DNA of 8,147 nt from Bacillota bacterium (lineage in GTDB: Bacteria; Armatimonadota; Hebobacteria; Hebobacterales; Hebobacteraceae), in contig JAUVSA010000090.1 in the NCBI GenBank assembly GCA_030597345.1, forward strand, positions 1 through 8,147, read 5' to 3'. The notes beneath the pieces were generated by a model that saw only the letters and a program-made list of their open reading frames with translations, was not told the DNA's origin and did no database searches. Made by a program: the position numbers and the translations under genes. Below, in pieces: positions 1 through 6,202 of the stretch; position 1 is the first letter of the stretch, and every line of letters begins with the position of its first letter.

Positions 1-1075
1 CCAGGATCACGAGGCTGACGGCCATGACGAGCCGGGCGCCGGCGCGGGGCCCGCTGCCGAAGAGGCCATCCGTGAAGGAGAGGGAGCGGCCCGCGAGGGC
101 GGCGTGATCGCGCTTTCCCAGTCCCTGGGAGGCGAAGACGACGGCGGCGACAATGAGAATCCCCGCCTGGAATGTCAGCGCGGCGAGCAAGTTGACCCAC
201 GGAGAGCCATACCCGGGCGCCCGCTCGACTGCTAGCCTGCCGAGAGTTGCAGCGCTCACGAGCAGCACGCTGAGGGTCAGCCAGATACGCTGCTGGACCG
301 GCCGGCGGCGATGGGGGAGACGAACGCGGTCGAGGGCCGATTCCACGAGGCAGGCGGCGAGGGGCAGGCAGAGCAGAATGGCGACAAGCGCGAGGGGCAG
401 GTTGAGGCCAAAGAAGGTGGGCTGGGTTCCCTGTTGGGCGAGCGCGAGGCCGCCGCTGCCGGAGATCGCGGCGTGGGGCCAGCCACCGCCGGCCGCTGCC
501 ATGGCCATGCCCATGCCCATGCTCTCCCAGAGGAAGATGGTGACGATGGCGAGGGGGACGGCGGCGATGGTGCGGCGGAAGAGAGTTCCTGATAGTAGGC
601 CAATGGAAAGCGCGAGGAGGAGCCAGACGGCGGTGATGAGGTAGGCGAGTGCGACCTCCTGCCAGGTGAGGCCGCCGAGGTAGAGACAGAGCACTGCGAC
701 CGGCAGGGAGAGGAGGAGGAAGGTGAAGAGGAGGGCGGCCATGGCAGCGAGCTTGCTGCGGACGATCTCGCGGACGCGCGTGGGAGTGGAGAGGAGGATG
801 TCCTCGGTCTTCTGCTCGCGCTCTGTGGTTATGGTAGCTGCCGCGAGGGCGGCGGCCACCAATCCCAGGAGCATCGCCTGGAGTTTGGCAATCCCCCAGA
901 AGGCGGAGCGGCCGCACTCCCAGCTGGGCTCACCCACGCGGCTGGAGAGGAAGAGCCAGCCGGCGGCGGTGCATACCAGGGCCAACAAGTAGAGATTCTC
1001 GATGGTGAGCGCGGCGCGGGCGCGGAGCGCTTCGCGGAGCTCTTTTCGTACCAGAGGCAAGCTGAGAACAGACAT
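1..1075 (-). CDS. ABC-2 type transporter permease, 3' end cut off by window
   Basis: This is the membrane subunit of an ABC-2 exporter, energised by the ATPase encoded just upstream. I read it by translating the minus strand from the ATG at 1075; it stays open for 358 codons to the window edge, so the C-terminus is missing. The N-terminus (MSVLSLPLVRKELREALRAR) is the usual cytoplasmic amphipathic start. Hydrophobic stretches fall near residues 27-45, 62-83, 112-133, 141-164, 170-192, 225-245, 263-282 and 295-316. Residues 84-98 (TEREQKTEDILLSTP) match the conserved cytoplasmic E-x-x-x-x-T-x-x-x-L-L-x-x-P segment of ABC-2 permeases. The start lies 11 bases after the ATPase stop, with no strong Shine-Dalgarno in the gap, so translation probably depends on coupling. 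A Met/Gly-rich run (GMGMAMAAAGGG, residues 187-198) follows a predicted helix. The family call is firm; the substrate is unknown. Confidence 0.88.
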   Translation of the reverse strand, partial: MSVLSLPLVRKELREALRARAALTIENLYLLALVCTAAGWLFLSSRVGEPSWECGRSAFWGIAKLQAMLLGLVAAALAAATITTEREQKTEDILLSTPTRVREIVRSKLAAMAALLFTFLLLSLPVAVLCLYLGGLTWQEVALAYLITAVWLLLALSIGLLSGTLFRRTIAAVPLAIVTIFLWESMGMGMAMAAAGGGWPHAAISGSGGLALAQQGTQPTFFGLNLPLALVAILLCLPLAACLVESALDRVRLPHRRRPVQQRIWLTLSVLLVSAATLGRLAVERAPGYGSPWVNLLAALTFQAGILIVAAVVFASQGLGKRDHAALAGRSLSFTDGLFGSGPRAGARLVMAVSLVIL

Positions 1076-1086
1076 GGCGGTCTCTA

Positions 1087-2031
1087 TCAGGCGAGCTCTC
1101 CTCGGGTGAGGTGGTGGTAGAGCTTCTCGAGGTCGGCGCGTTCCTCGGCGACGTGCCCGATGCGAAACCGCTCGGACACGAGGCGAGCGAACACGTCGGC
1201 CTGGACCTCATCGCGGTCGGGGATGGTGAGCTTCAGCTCGTCGGCGGAGGCCACGGCTTCTCTGACCACATCCATGGACTGGAGCAGCTCGGCGGCGCGC
1301 TGTTGGTCGCCGCCGACGAGGCGTACTCGGAGGACCCGGGTGGGCTCGCCGAGGGCCATCAGCTCGTCAATGGGACCGGAGGCGCGGAGCTTGCCGGCCT
1401 CGATGACGCCGACGTGGTCGCAGACTTCCGCCAGCTCAAGCAGTATGTGGCTGGAGACGAGGACGGTCTTGCCCTGGTCGCCCATGGTGCGGATGACACG
1501 GCGAATCTCGTAGCGGCCCTTTGGATCCACGCCGGAGGCGGGCTCGTCGAGGATGAGGACGGGCGGGTCAGGGAGGAGAGCGCGGGCGAGGCAGAGGCGC
1601 TGCTTCATGCCGCGGGAGAGGCCGCCGACCATGGCGTCTCGCTTTGTCTCGAGGTCGCAGAGGGAGAGCACCTCGCCGATGCGGTCTGTGAGCTTGGGGG
1701 GGTGGAGGTCGTGGAGCTCGCCGAAGAGCTCGAGGTACTCCCAGACGAAGAGGTGATCGTAAACGCCGAAGAAATCGGGCATGTAGCCGATGAGGGCCTG
1801 GACGCGGTGGGGGTCTTCGGTGACGTCGTGGCCGGCCACCCAGGCGCGCCCATCGGTGGGTTCGAGGAGAGTGGCGAGGACGCGAATGGTGGAGGTCTTG
1901 CCAGCGCCGTTGGGGCCGATGAAGCCATAGACCGCGCCCTGTGGCACCTCAAGGGTCAGGGAGTCAACGGCCACGAGGTCGTCGTAGCGCACGGTGAGGG
2001 CCTCGGTGCGGATCATCGGCGGGGCGCTCAT
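1087..2031 (-). CDS. ABC transporter ATP-binding protein (NatA/GldA-like, ABC-2 exporter)
   Basis: This is the cytoplasmic ATPase subunit of an ABC-2 exporter, 314 residues. In order it shows: an A-loop tyrosine near 16 (VRYDD), Walker A GPNGAGKT at 39-46, the Q-loop region at 81-92 (IGYMPDFFGVYD), the signature LSRGMKQR at 138-145, Walker B with catalytic Glu at 158-163 (VLILDE), the D-loop at 166-170 (SGVDP) and the H-loop histidine at 195 (SSH). About 90 C-terminal residues follow the nucleotide-binding domain, as in the NatA/CcmA class. The usual Q-loop glutamine position reads Asp86 (YMPD); related exporters often carry Glu there. The ATG overlaps the stop of the upstream 815-residue gene (ATGA), and AAGGGAG lies 6 bases before the start, so the start is well supported. 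The permease begins 11 bases after the stop. The order partner-ATPase-permease indicates one operon and one complex. Substrate unknown. Confidence 0.96.
   Translation of the reverse strand: MSAPPMIRTEALTVRYDDLVAVDSLTLEVPQGAVYGFIGPNGAGKTSTIRVLATLLEPTDGRAWVAGHDVTEDPHRVQALIGYMPDFFGVYDHLFVWEYLELFGELHDLHPPKLTDRIGEVLSLCDLETKRDAMVGGLSRGMKQRLCLARALLPDPPVLILDEPASGVDPKGRYEIRRVIRTMGDQGKTVLVSSHILLELAEVCDHVGVIEAGKLRASGPIDELMALGEPTRVLRVRLVGGDQQRAAELLQSMDVVREAVASADELKLTIPDRDEVQADVFARLVSERFRIGHVAEERADLEKLYHHLTRGELA
2028..2031 (-). other. ATGA stop/start overlap (translational coupling)
   Basis: The TGA of the large membrane protein (complement of 2028-2030) and the ATG of the ATPase (complement of 2029-2031) share four bases, ATGA. 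This arrangement is typical of translational coupling and supports a common transcript and matched protein levels. Confidence 0.9.
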
Positions 2032-4475
2032 TGCCGACTCCCTTCGAGAGACAAGTCGAGATAGGTGAGACGCGCGCCGCCATAGGATGGCTCATCTTCG
2101 AGGTAGTACTCCGGATCGTAGTAAGCGACGGCGATCCAACCCTCCGGCTGCTTGACGAAGCGAGCGGCTTGCTCCATGCGGTATTCTGCGAAGTTGAGGA
2201 ACGGACTGCCGACGTCTTCCCAGCGCCCCTCGTGCCAGTTGAGGAGCTTGAGCTGGAGGCCGCGGCCGCCGAAATACCAGCGAGGTACGCTGGCGTAGGC
2301 GTGGAGCGTGAGCGCACAATCAGCGAGCGGCCCTGGGGTGACAGGCAGCGTGAAGAGGTGGGCTGCGCCCTCTTGAGATCTGTCGTCTGGAACCACGCGC
2401 AGGTATGAGCCGACCCATTCTCTGCTGGGAGTGAGCAGGCCAGTAGGGAGGGAGAAGCGTCTATCGGAGAGCGGGGAGAGGGGGACGGTTATGAGGTACA
2501 AGCGGCGGTCGCGGCGCAGCGCGCCGGTGCTTGACACTGGCGACTGTCGCTTTCCCCAGGCGAGGAGGAGTGGGTGGAGAAAGGCAGTGCCAGCGCGGGA
2601 AGTCGCCTCCAGGAGAAGGGCGTCCTCGGGAGAGGCGGAGAGGGCATCGGTGGGCCCGCAGCCGCCAATTGAGCACGCAGAGCCCTCCACTGCGAGCCAG
2701 GAGGTTGGATGGAGGTAGTCAATAGGGGAGCCGTCGGCGCGCTCGAAGACCTCGGGGGGGCCGAGGGGGACGCGGAAGGCGGCTGTCTCGCCAGGTGGGA
2801 GGTCGCCGAGAGAGAGCTTCCTCCATCTCACAACCAGGGTCAGGCCCTTGAGCTCTTCGTTGAAGGTGTTGGTGAAGGAGCCGACGAGAGTTTCACCCAC
2901 CAGGCGGGCCTCTGCGGCTGGGGGTGTGATCTCGATGGGCCAGCCGGAGGCGAAGAAGCGCATGGCGCGAGGTCGCTGCCAGATTCCCTGAATGGTTACG
3001 GGGCCCTGGATCTGTTCGGCCTGGAGGACAGGGGGCGGGGTCTCTCCCATGTAGCGCAGGTATCCCCGGAGCAACTCGCTGGAGGGGTACAGGGCGGCTT
3101 CGGCTGGCAGCTCGGCGCTCTGGTAGCCCTGGCCGCGGGGGAGAATGCCAAAGTAGGTGAGCTCGACGGCCTGGGGGCGGTCGGCGGCGGCCCAGGTGAC
3201 GGTCTCGGCGGAGAGGAGGTCGGCGGGCAGGAGGGTGGTGCGAAAGATGACTGCGGCGACGATCAGGAACACAGCGACGGCTCCGGGGACGGTGAGGAGC
3301 ATCCACTCCCGCCGCCGGGCGCGGCGGATGAGCAGGAAGTTGATGGGCCCGAGGGCAAGGGCGAAGACGGCGCGGAGGATGATGATGGGCCTGAGCTGGG
3401 ACTGGATGCGGGCCTCCGCTGGGACCAAGCTATGGACGACGTCTACGACGCGCAAGTCGGCTCCACGGTAGGTGTCTGTGAGCGAGAGGAGCTGCTGCCA
3501 GCAGGCGGAGCGGGCCTTATAGGAGAGATCGGCGCTCTCCCAGTAGAGGTCGGCTGGATCGAAGGCGCAGGCGAGGACGGAGGAGCGCAGGAGGCGGAGG
3601 CGGGAGACGAGGGGCCGCTCGTGGGAGCGGACGAGCACGGCCGAGTCGTCGGGGAGGCGGACCGAGGAGAGCGAAACGGGCCGCATGCTGCCGGCATCCG
3701 AAGCGGCGCTGGTGAACCAGTCCTCGAGCTGAGGGAGGCGGGCGCGGGGCTGGGAAGTGACCTGTGCCGAGTCGAGATGGAGAGGGTGCAGCAGCGGGGA
3801 TGCGGCATTGGTATCAAGGCCGGGGCCTGTGACGAGAAGGCCCTTGCCCCAAGCTACGGCTTGCTGGAGGGCGGCGAGCGCCTTTGGGGGCAGCTCCTCC
3901 AGAGGGAGGTCGTCGAGAATGATGGCATTCACGCAGTCGTAGGAACGCCAGTCGCCGGGGAGCTCGCTTGGCTCGACGAAGGCCGCGGGCTCGAGGGCCT
4001 CTCTGAGAAAGGCGAGCTTGTCCCGTCGCTTCGTGAGAACCAAGTTGGGCCTATGGCGATCCCCGGGCAAGGTGATGGTGCGGGAGATCTGTTGACCGTC
4101 GGCAGTATGTAGGTGAAGCCTCAGACGCTTGATGTCATCGTAGAGGAGAAGAGGGACGCTCAACCCTCGGCCGAGGGGCGGGAAGCGAAGGTCGAACTGA
4201 GCGGTGGCGATGGGGGTGTCGGCCCGCGACGGACCTGCCATGAAGCCCTGGGAGCCCAGCAAGGTGACAGTAAGGGTGGCGGTGGAGCCAGGCGGAGGGG
4301 TCGGGTCGAGGTGTATGAAGAGGGGGTTGTAGCATCCCTCTGCGGGCGTGCCGCCGAATCCGAGCTGGACGTGAAGGCGGTGGGGGGCCTGGGCCATGGT
4401 GAGGTCGCCCGCGACGAGCAGGAGGAGGAGAACCGTTGCGCCGATCGTGCAAGTTCGGATGATCGCGCTACGCAC
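2028..4475 (-). CDS. Large membrane-anchored extracytoplasmic protein, probable ABC-exporter partner
   Basis: I do not recognise a named family for the whole protein. From the GTG at 4475 it has 815 residues. Residues 1-30 form a clear signal peptide: an early Arg, a hydrophobic core ending TVLLLLLVAG, and a likely AQA cleavage site at 28-30. A beta-rich segment follows to about 140. Residues 175-221 (YDCVNAIILDD, then ALQQAVAWGKGLLVTGPG) look like the core of a class I glutamine-amidotransferase-like alpha/beta fold without a visible catalytic Cys motif. Two transmembrane helices, about 362-383 and 391-411, are joined by a very basic loop (RRARRRE, 384-390), so the loop should be cytoplasmic and both large domains outside. 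Residues 412-815 look beta-rich, with Cys601 and Cys606 close together. The reading frame stays open back to a TTG at 4562 (844 residues), preceded by a better Shine-Dalgarno (GGAAGG), but that start would bury the signal peptide behind 29 unlikely residues. Gene order and ATGA coupling imply a role with the exporter. Confidence 0.82.
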   Translation of the reverse strand: MRSAIIRTCTIGATVLLLLLVAGDLTMAQAPHRLHVQLGFGGTPAEGCYNPLFIHLDPTPPPGSTATLTVTLLGSQGFMAGPSRADTPIATAQFDLRFPPLGRGLSVPLLLYDDIKRLRLHLHTADGQQISRTITLPGDRHRPNLVLTKRRDKLAFLREALEPAAFVEPSELPGDWRSYDCVNAIILDDLPLEELPPKALAALQQAVAWGKGLLVTGPGLDTNAASPLLHPLHLDSAQVTSQPRARLPQLEDWFTSAASDAGSMRPVSLSSVRLPDDSAVLVRSHERPLVSRLRLLRSSVLACAFDPADLYWESADLSYKARSACWQQLLSLTDTYRGADLRVVDVVHSLVPAEARIQSQLRPIIILRAVFALALGPINFLLIRRARRREWMLLTVPGAVAVFLIVAAVIFRTTLLPADLLSAETVTWAAADRPQAVELTYFGILPRGQGYQSAELPAEAALYPSSELLRGYLRYMGETPPPVLQAEQIQGPVTIQGIWQRPRAMRFFASGWPIEITPPAAEARLVGETLVGSFTNTFNEELKGLTLVVRWRKLSLGDLPPGETAAFRVPLGPPEVFERADGSPIDYLHPTSWLAVEGSACSIGGCGPTDALSASPEDALLLEATSRAGTAFLHPLLLAWGKRQSPVSSTGALRRDRRLYLITVPLSPLSDRRFSLPTGLLTPSREWVGSYLRVVPDDRSQEGAAHLFTLPVTPGPLADCALTLHAYASVPRWYFGGRGLQLKLLNWHEGRWEDVGSPFLNFAEYRMEQAARFVKQPEGWIAVAYYDPEYYLEDEPSYGGARLTYLDLSLEGSRQ
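2038..2044 (-). promoter_or_regulatory. Ribosome binding site of the ABC ATPase
   Basis: AAGGGAG on the minus strand sits 6 bases upstream of the ATPase ATG, inside the last codons of the upstream gene. It is a good Shine-Dalgarno match and supports the ATG at 2031 over later in-frame starts. Confidence 0.7.
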
Positions 4476-4687
4476 TTGGCATCCGTTTCCCTGTGCCAGA
4501 AGCCACAGGCAAGGACAAGAGCAGCAGTTCCTCCAAGTACTAGCCGGGATTCCCCATATCAACCAGCCTTTCCTTCCTTGGGGTTGTACTCCTGAAAAAC
4601 ACTATCCGGGCGTTCTGAGGGCGTACCATATTACAAATCGTCTGCGGCCGCGTGCAGTGGTCAATTGCTCGTGAGACCGCTCCGAGG

Positions 4688-4798
4688 GTACACTTTGGGG
4701 CGCGGATGACTTTCCGGACGCCGCGGGCTCTCAGGCCGGCTTCACGGGCCCCTGACAAGGACACTCTGGGGCACGGATAAGTTTCTGGACGCCACGGG
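4688..4798. repeat. Pair of imperfect 40-bp direct repeats, 71 bp apart
   Basis: Copy 1 is 4688-4727 and copy 2 is 4759-4798. Aligned without gaps they differ at 7 of 40 positions. Shared blocks include TTTC-GGACGCC, GGGGC-CGGAT and TACAC/GACAC followed by CT. The differences are mostly transitions, which suggests old copies that have drifted. Both copies have the same orientation and lie in noncoding DNA with no transposase nearby. They could be the remains of one end of an insertion sequence that carries several terminal repeats, a dispersed intergenic repeat, or binding sites for a regulator. The repeat itself is directly visible; its nature is inference. Confidence 0.75.
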
Positions 4799-4880
4799 GA
4801 GCATGACACCACTCTACGGGCTTGGCGCAGCCTGGCCGGGGCGACCTGTTCTGCTGAGGGGGAAGGCTAACGCGCCGCAC

Positions 4881-4897
4881 CATCGGATGTGCCGATG
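4881..4897 (-). terminator. Weak hairpin after the dehydrogenase gene
   Basis: CATCGG and CCGATG form a 6-bp stem around a 5-base loop, ending 4 bases beyond the dehydrogenase stop codon in the direction of transcription. No U-run follows on the minus strand, so an intrinsic terminator is doubtful. It may only mark the 3' end of the transcript. Confidence 0.25.
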
Positions 4898-4901
4898 TGT
4901 C

Positions 4902-5969
4902 CTAGTCTGCGTCCCGCAGCGGTTCCACGCCCAGCTCCTTGGCGACGCTCTCCAGTTGGCGCATTTCCTTCTCAGCAATGGGAATGCCGTTCGCCTCGCG
5001 GTCGGCCTGGAAGGCTTTCTCAGGGTCGCCGGGGACTTGAACAGGCGTGTTCGGGTCGCGCTGCGGCTGACGGCGAATGCGCTCAGCCAGATCCTGCAAG
5101 CGCGCCTTGAACCGGTCCGGCTCCTCAAACACATCGATCCGGATGGCGCCGTAGAACTGGCCCAACAGCCTCTTCTGCGAGAAGGGATCATTGAACATGT
5201 CCGATATGCTCTCGCCCGCCGGCATTCCGCTCAGCAGGCCGCACAGGATGTCGACAATCATGGCGATGCCGAATCCCTTGTAGTCACCCATCGGCAGAAG
5301 CTGCATGACCTCATCGGGCACTCTCGTTTCGTTGCCTTGCTCGTCCGCGCCGCAGAGGGGCGGCAGTTCGAGTCCACGCTCGCCATAGACTCGGATCTTG
5401 TTGGCGCTCAGCAACGTGGTTGACCCGTCATAGCAGAATGGGCCTTCCAATGCCATGGGCGCGGCCAGGCAGATGGGGTTCGTTCCCAGGAACGTGGTGG
5501 TGGCGTTTGGCGTGCGCATCTTGGGCGTTCCGTGCGTGTAGGCAGTGCCAATCATGTCTTCCTTACACGCCTCAAACGCGAAGTATGCCATCACCCCACA
5601 GTGGCTTGAATTGCGCACCGAGACCTGCCCGGAACCGGCTTCCCTAGCCAGGTCAATCGCATGGTGCATCGCGCGAATCCCCGCCGCATGGCCGAATCCA
5701 TGATCCGCGTCCAGCCGTCCCGTCGAGGGGCTGGTCTGCTCAAAGCTGAAATCGGGATGTGGGTTGATGCGGCCCCCCTGCACGGCCTTCAGGTAGTGGG
5801 GTATGAGACGGAGTCCATGGGAGTCTACGCCCCGGAGGGAAGCGAGCCAAAGCCCTCTGGCCGTCAGTCTCGCCGATGACTCCTCGACCCCGGCTCTAAG
5901 AAAGGTGCGCTCCACAAAGTCATACACTGTGTCCGCGGGAAGTCGACGCGCTTCTTGCCTTGCTTCCAT
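4902..5969 (-). CDS. Ldh2/MDH2-family NAD(P)-dependent malate/L-lactate-type dehydrogenase
   Basis: This is a cytoplasmic oxidoreductase of the type 2 malate/L-lactate dehydrogenase family, which has its own NAD(P)-binding fold unrelated to the Rossmann MDH/LDH enzymes. Members reduce 2-keto acids or oxidise 2-hydroxy acids (malate, lactate, sulfolactate, ureidoglycolate, diketogulonate), so the substrate is not fixed by family. At 355 residues it has the normal full length. Visible motifs: RGVDSHG at 46-52 with the conserved His51, VRNSSHCG at 118-125 with His123, FLGTNP at 160-165, DGSTT at 181-185 where many relatives read DMATS, and LLPMGDYKGFGIAM at 224-237 with Lys231. The ATG at 5969 is preceded by GGGGA with 6 bases of spacing, and the N-terminus fits the family. 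It appears monocistronic, with 233 bases before it and more than 300 after. A Fur-box-like palindrome ends about 60 bases upstream of the start. Confidence 0.93.
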   Translation of the reverse strand: MEARQEARRLPADTVYDFVERTFLRAGVEESSARLTARGLWLASLRGVDSHGLRLIPHYLKAVQGGRINPHPDFSFEQTSPSTGRLDADHGFGHAAGIRAMHHAIDLAREAGSGQVSVRNSSHCGVMAYFAFEACKEDMIGTAYTHGTPKMRTPNATTTFLGTNPICLAAPMALEGPFCYDGSTTLLSANKIRVYGERGLELPPLCGADEQGNETRVPDEVMQLLPMGDYKGFGIAMIVDILCGLLSGMPAGESISDMFNDPFSQKRLLGQFYGAIRIDVFEEPDRFKARLQDLAERIRRQPQRDPNTPVQVPGDPEKAFQADREANGIPIAEKEMRQLESVAKELGVEPLRDAD

Positions 5970-6031
5970 AGCGAATCCCCGACTCAGGGCCTAGTGTGCT
6001 GCGGCGCCACTGGGAGAATGCCGCGGTTCAC

Positions 6032-6050
6032 GACAATGATACTCATTGTC
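6032..6050. promoter_or_regulatory. Fur-box-like 19-bp palindrome
   Basis: GACAATGATACTCATTGTC has perfect 8-bp arms around TAC. Against the classical Fur consensus GATAATGATAATCATTATC it matches at 16 of 19 positions, and two of the three differences are a compensating pair that keeps the symmetry. A -10-like hexamer, TATCAT (complement of 6036-6041), lies inside it on the strand of the dehydrogenase gene, which starts 62 bases further on. A repressor bound here would cover that element. No Fur gene is in the window, no good -35 is visible, and the palindrome sits beside a repeat, so it may instead belong to a repetitive element. Confidence 0.5.
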
Positions 6051-6058
6051 CCCGTCAG

Positions 6059-6107
6059 ATGGCGATGGGACACCACAGACTGTCCCATTGAATGGCGATG
6101 GGACACC
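6059..6107. repeat. Exact 16-bp direct repeat with embedded inverted repeat
   Basis: ATGGCGATGGGACACC occurs at 6059-6074 and again at 6092-6107, a period of 33 bases. Between the copies TGTCCCAT (6081-6088) is the reverse complement of ATGGGACA within copy 1 (6065-6072), giving an 8-bp stem with an 8-base loop; the same TGTCCCAT can also pair with ATGGGACA of copy 2. Mixed direct and inverted GGGACA/TGTCCC words are typical of REP-like or miniature mobile sequences, but only one copy of the array is visible here. Confidence 0.75.
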
Positions 6108-6171
6108 GCTGACAGCCCTGTGGGCTTACCTATGACGCCTGGACATTCTACCATAGGACGACCTTTGAGTA

Positions 6172-6185
6172 GCGCCTTCGGGCGC
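6172..6185 (-). terminator. GC hairpin downstream of the GH123-like gene
   Basis: GCGCC and GGCGC pair around a 4-base loop, 17 bases after the stop of the GH123-like gene. Read on the plus strand the loop is TTCG; on the transcribed minus strand it is CGAA. No U-tract follows, so termination efficiency is uncertain, but position and GC stem suit a transcript 3' end. Confidence 0.35.
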
Positions 6186-6202
6186 CCCACGAGCGCATCT
6201 CA

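Larger units (their letters stand above)
4476..4901. other. Noncoding gap between the dehydrogenase and the ABC operon
   Basis: I find no convincing gene here on either strand. The stretch holds a weak hairpin after the dehydrogenase stop (4881-4897), two diverged 40-bp direct repeats (4688-4727 and 4759-4798) and, nearer the operon, the only AT-richer bases of the gap. On the minus strand TTGACC (4659-4664) resembles a -35 element and TGTAAT (4630-4635) a -10 element, but 23 bases separate them, too many for a standard sigma-70 promoter. GGAAGG and AGGAG motifs occur at about 4568-4590, ahead of the TTG at 4562. The operon promoter most likely lies in this gap, but I cannot place it. Confidence 0.6.
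5970..6202. other. Regulatory/repeat-rich gap upstream of the dehydrogenase
   Basis: There is no credible gene here. From right to left along the direction of transcription it holds a GC hairpin (6172-6185), an inverted repeat CCTATG/CATAGG (6129-6134 with 6152-6157), a short hairpin AGCCC-TGT-GGGCT (6114-6126), an exact 16-bp direct repeat (6059-6074 and 6092-6107), a 19-bp palindrome (6032-6050), and finally the GGGGA ribosome binding site before the dehydrogenase ATG. The density of symmetric elements is unusual for so short a gap. Confidence 0.7.

Noticed and set aside
1111..2064. 317-codon plus-strand open frame opposite the ABC ATPase
   Set aside because: The minus strand shows all canonical ABC ATPase motifs; the plus frame is a compositional shadow with no recognisable domain.
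2709..4112. 467-codon plus-strand open frame opposite the large membrane protein
   Set aside because: Its composition is Gly/Glu/Ala-rich with no fold or motif, and it lies wholly antisense to a coherent coding frame; GC-biased codons on the other strand create such open frames.
4630..4664. Sigma-70 promoter for the ABC operon (TTGACC with TGTAAT)
   Set aside because: The 23-base spacer is too long for a standard promoter, so I mention the elements only as part of the gap.
4688..4798. Possible CRISPR array
   Set aside because: Only two imperfect copies with 31 bases between them, no further units and no cas genes.
4540..4812. 90-codon minus-strand frame in the gap before the ABC operon
   Set aside because: It covers the diverged 40-bp repeat pair, has no recognisable motif and no clear ribosome binding site; the repeats explain the region better.
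4803..5423. 206-codon plus-strand open frame overlapping the dehydrogenase
   Set aside because: Antisense to the conserved motifs of the Ldh2/MDH2 family and starting inside the intergenic gap without a Shine-Dalgarno; treated as a shadow.
5984..6190. 68-codon minus-strand frame in the gap before the dehydrogenase
   Set aside because: It is made of the direct repeats and the palindrome, so its peptide repeats itself (SHRH motifs) and shows no protein character.
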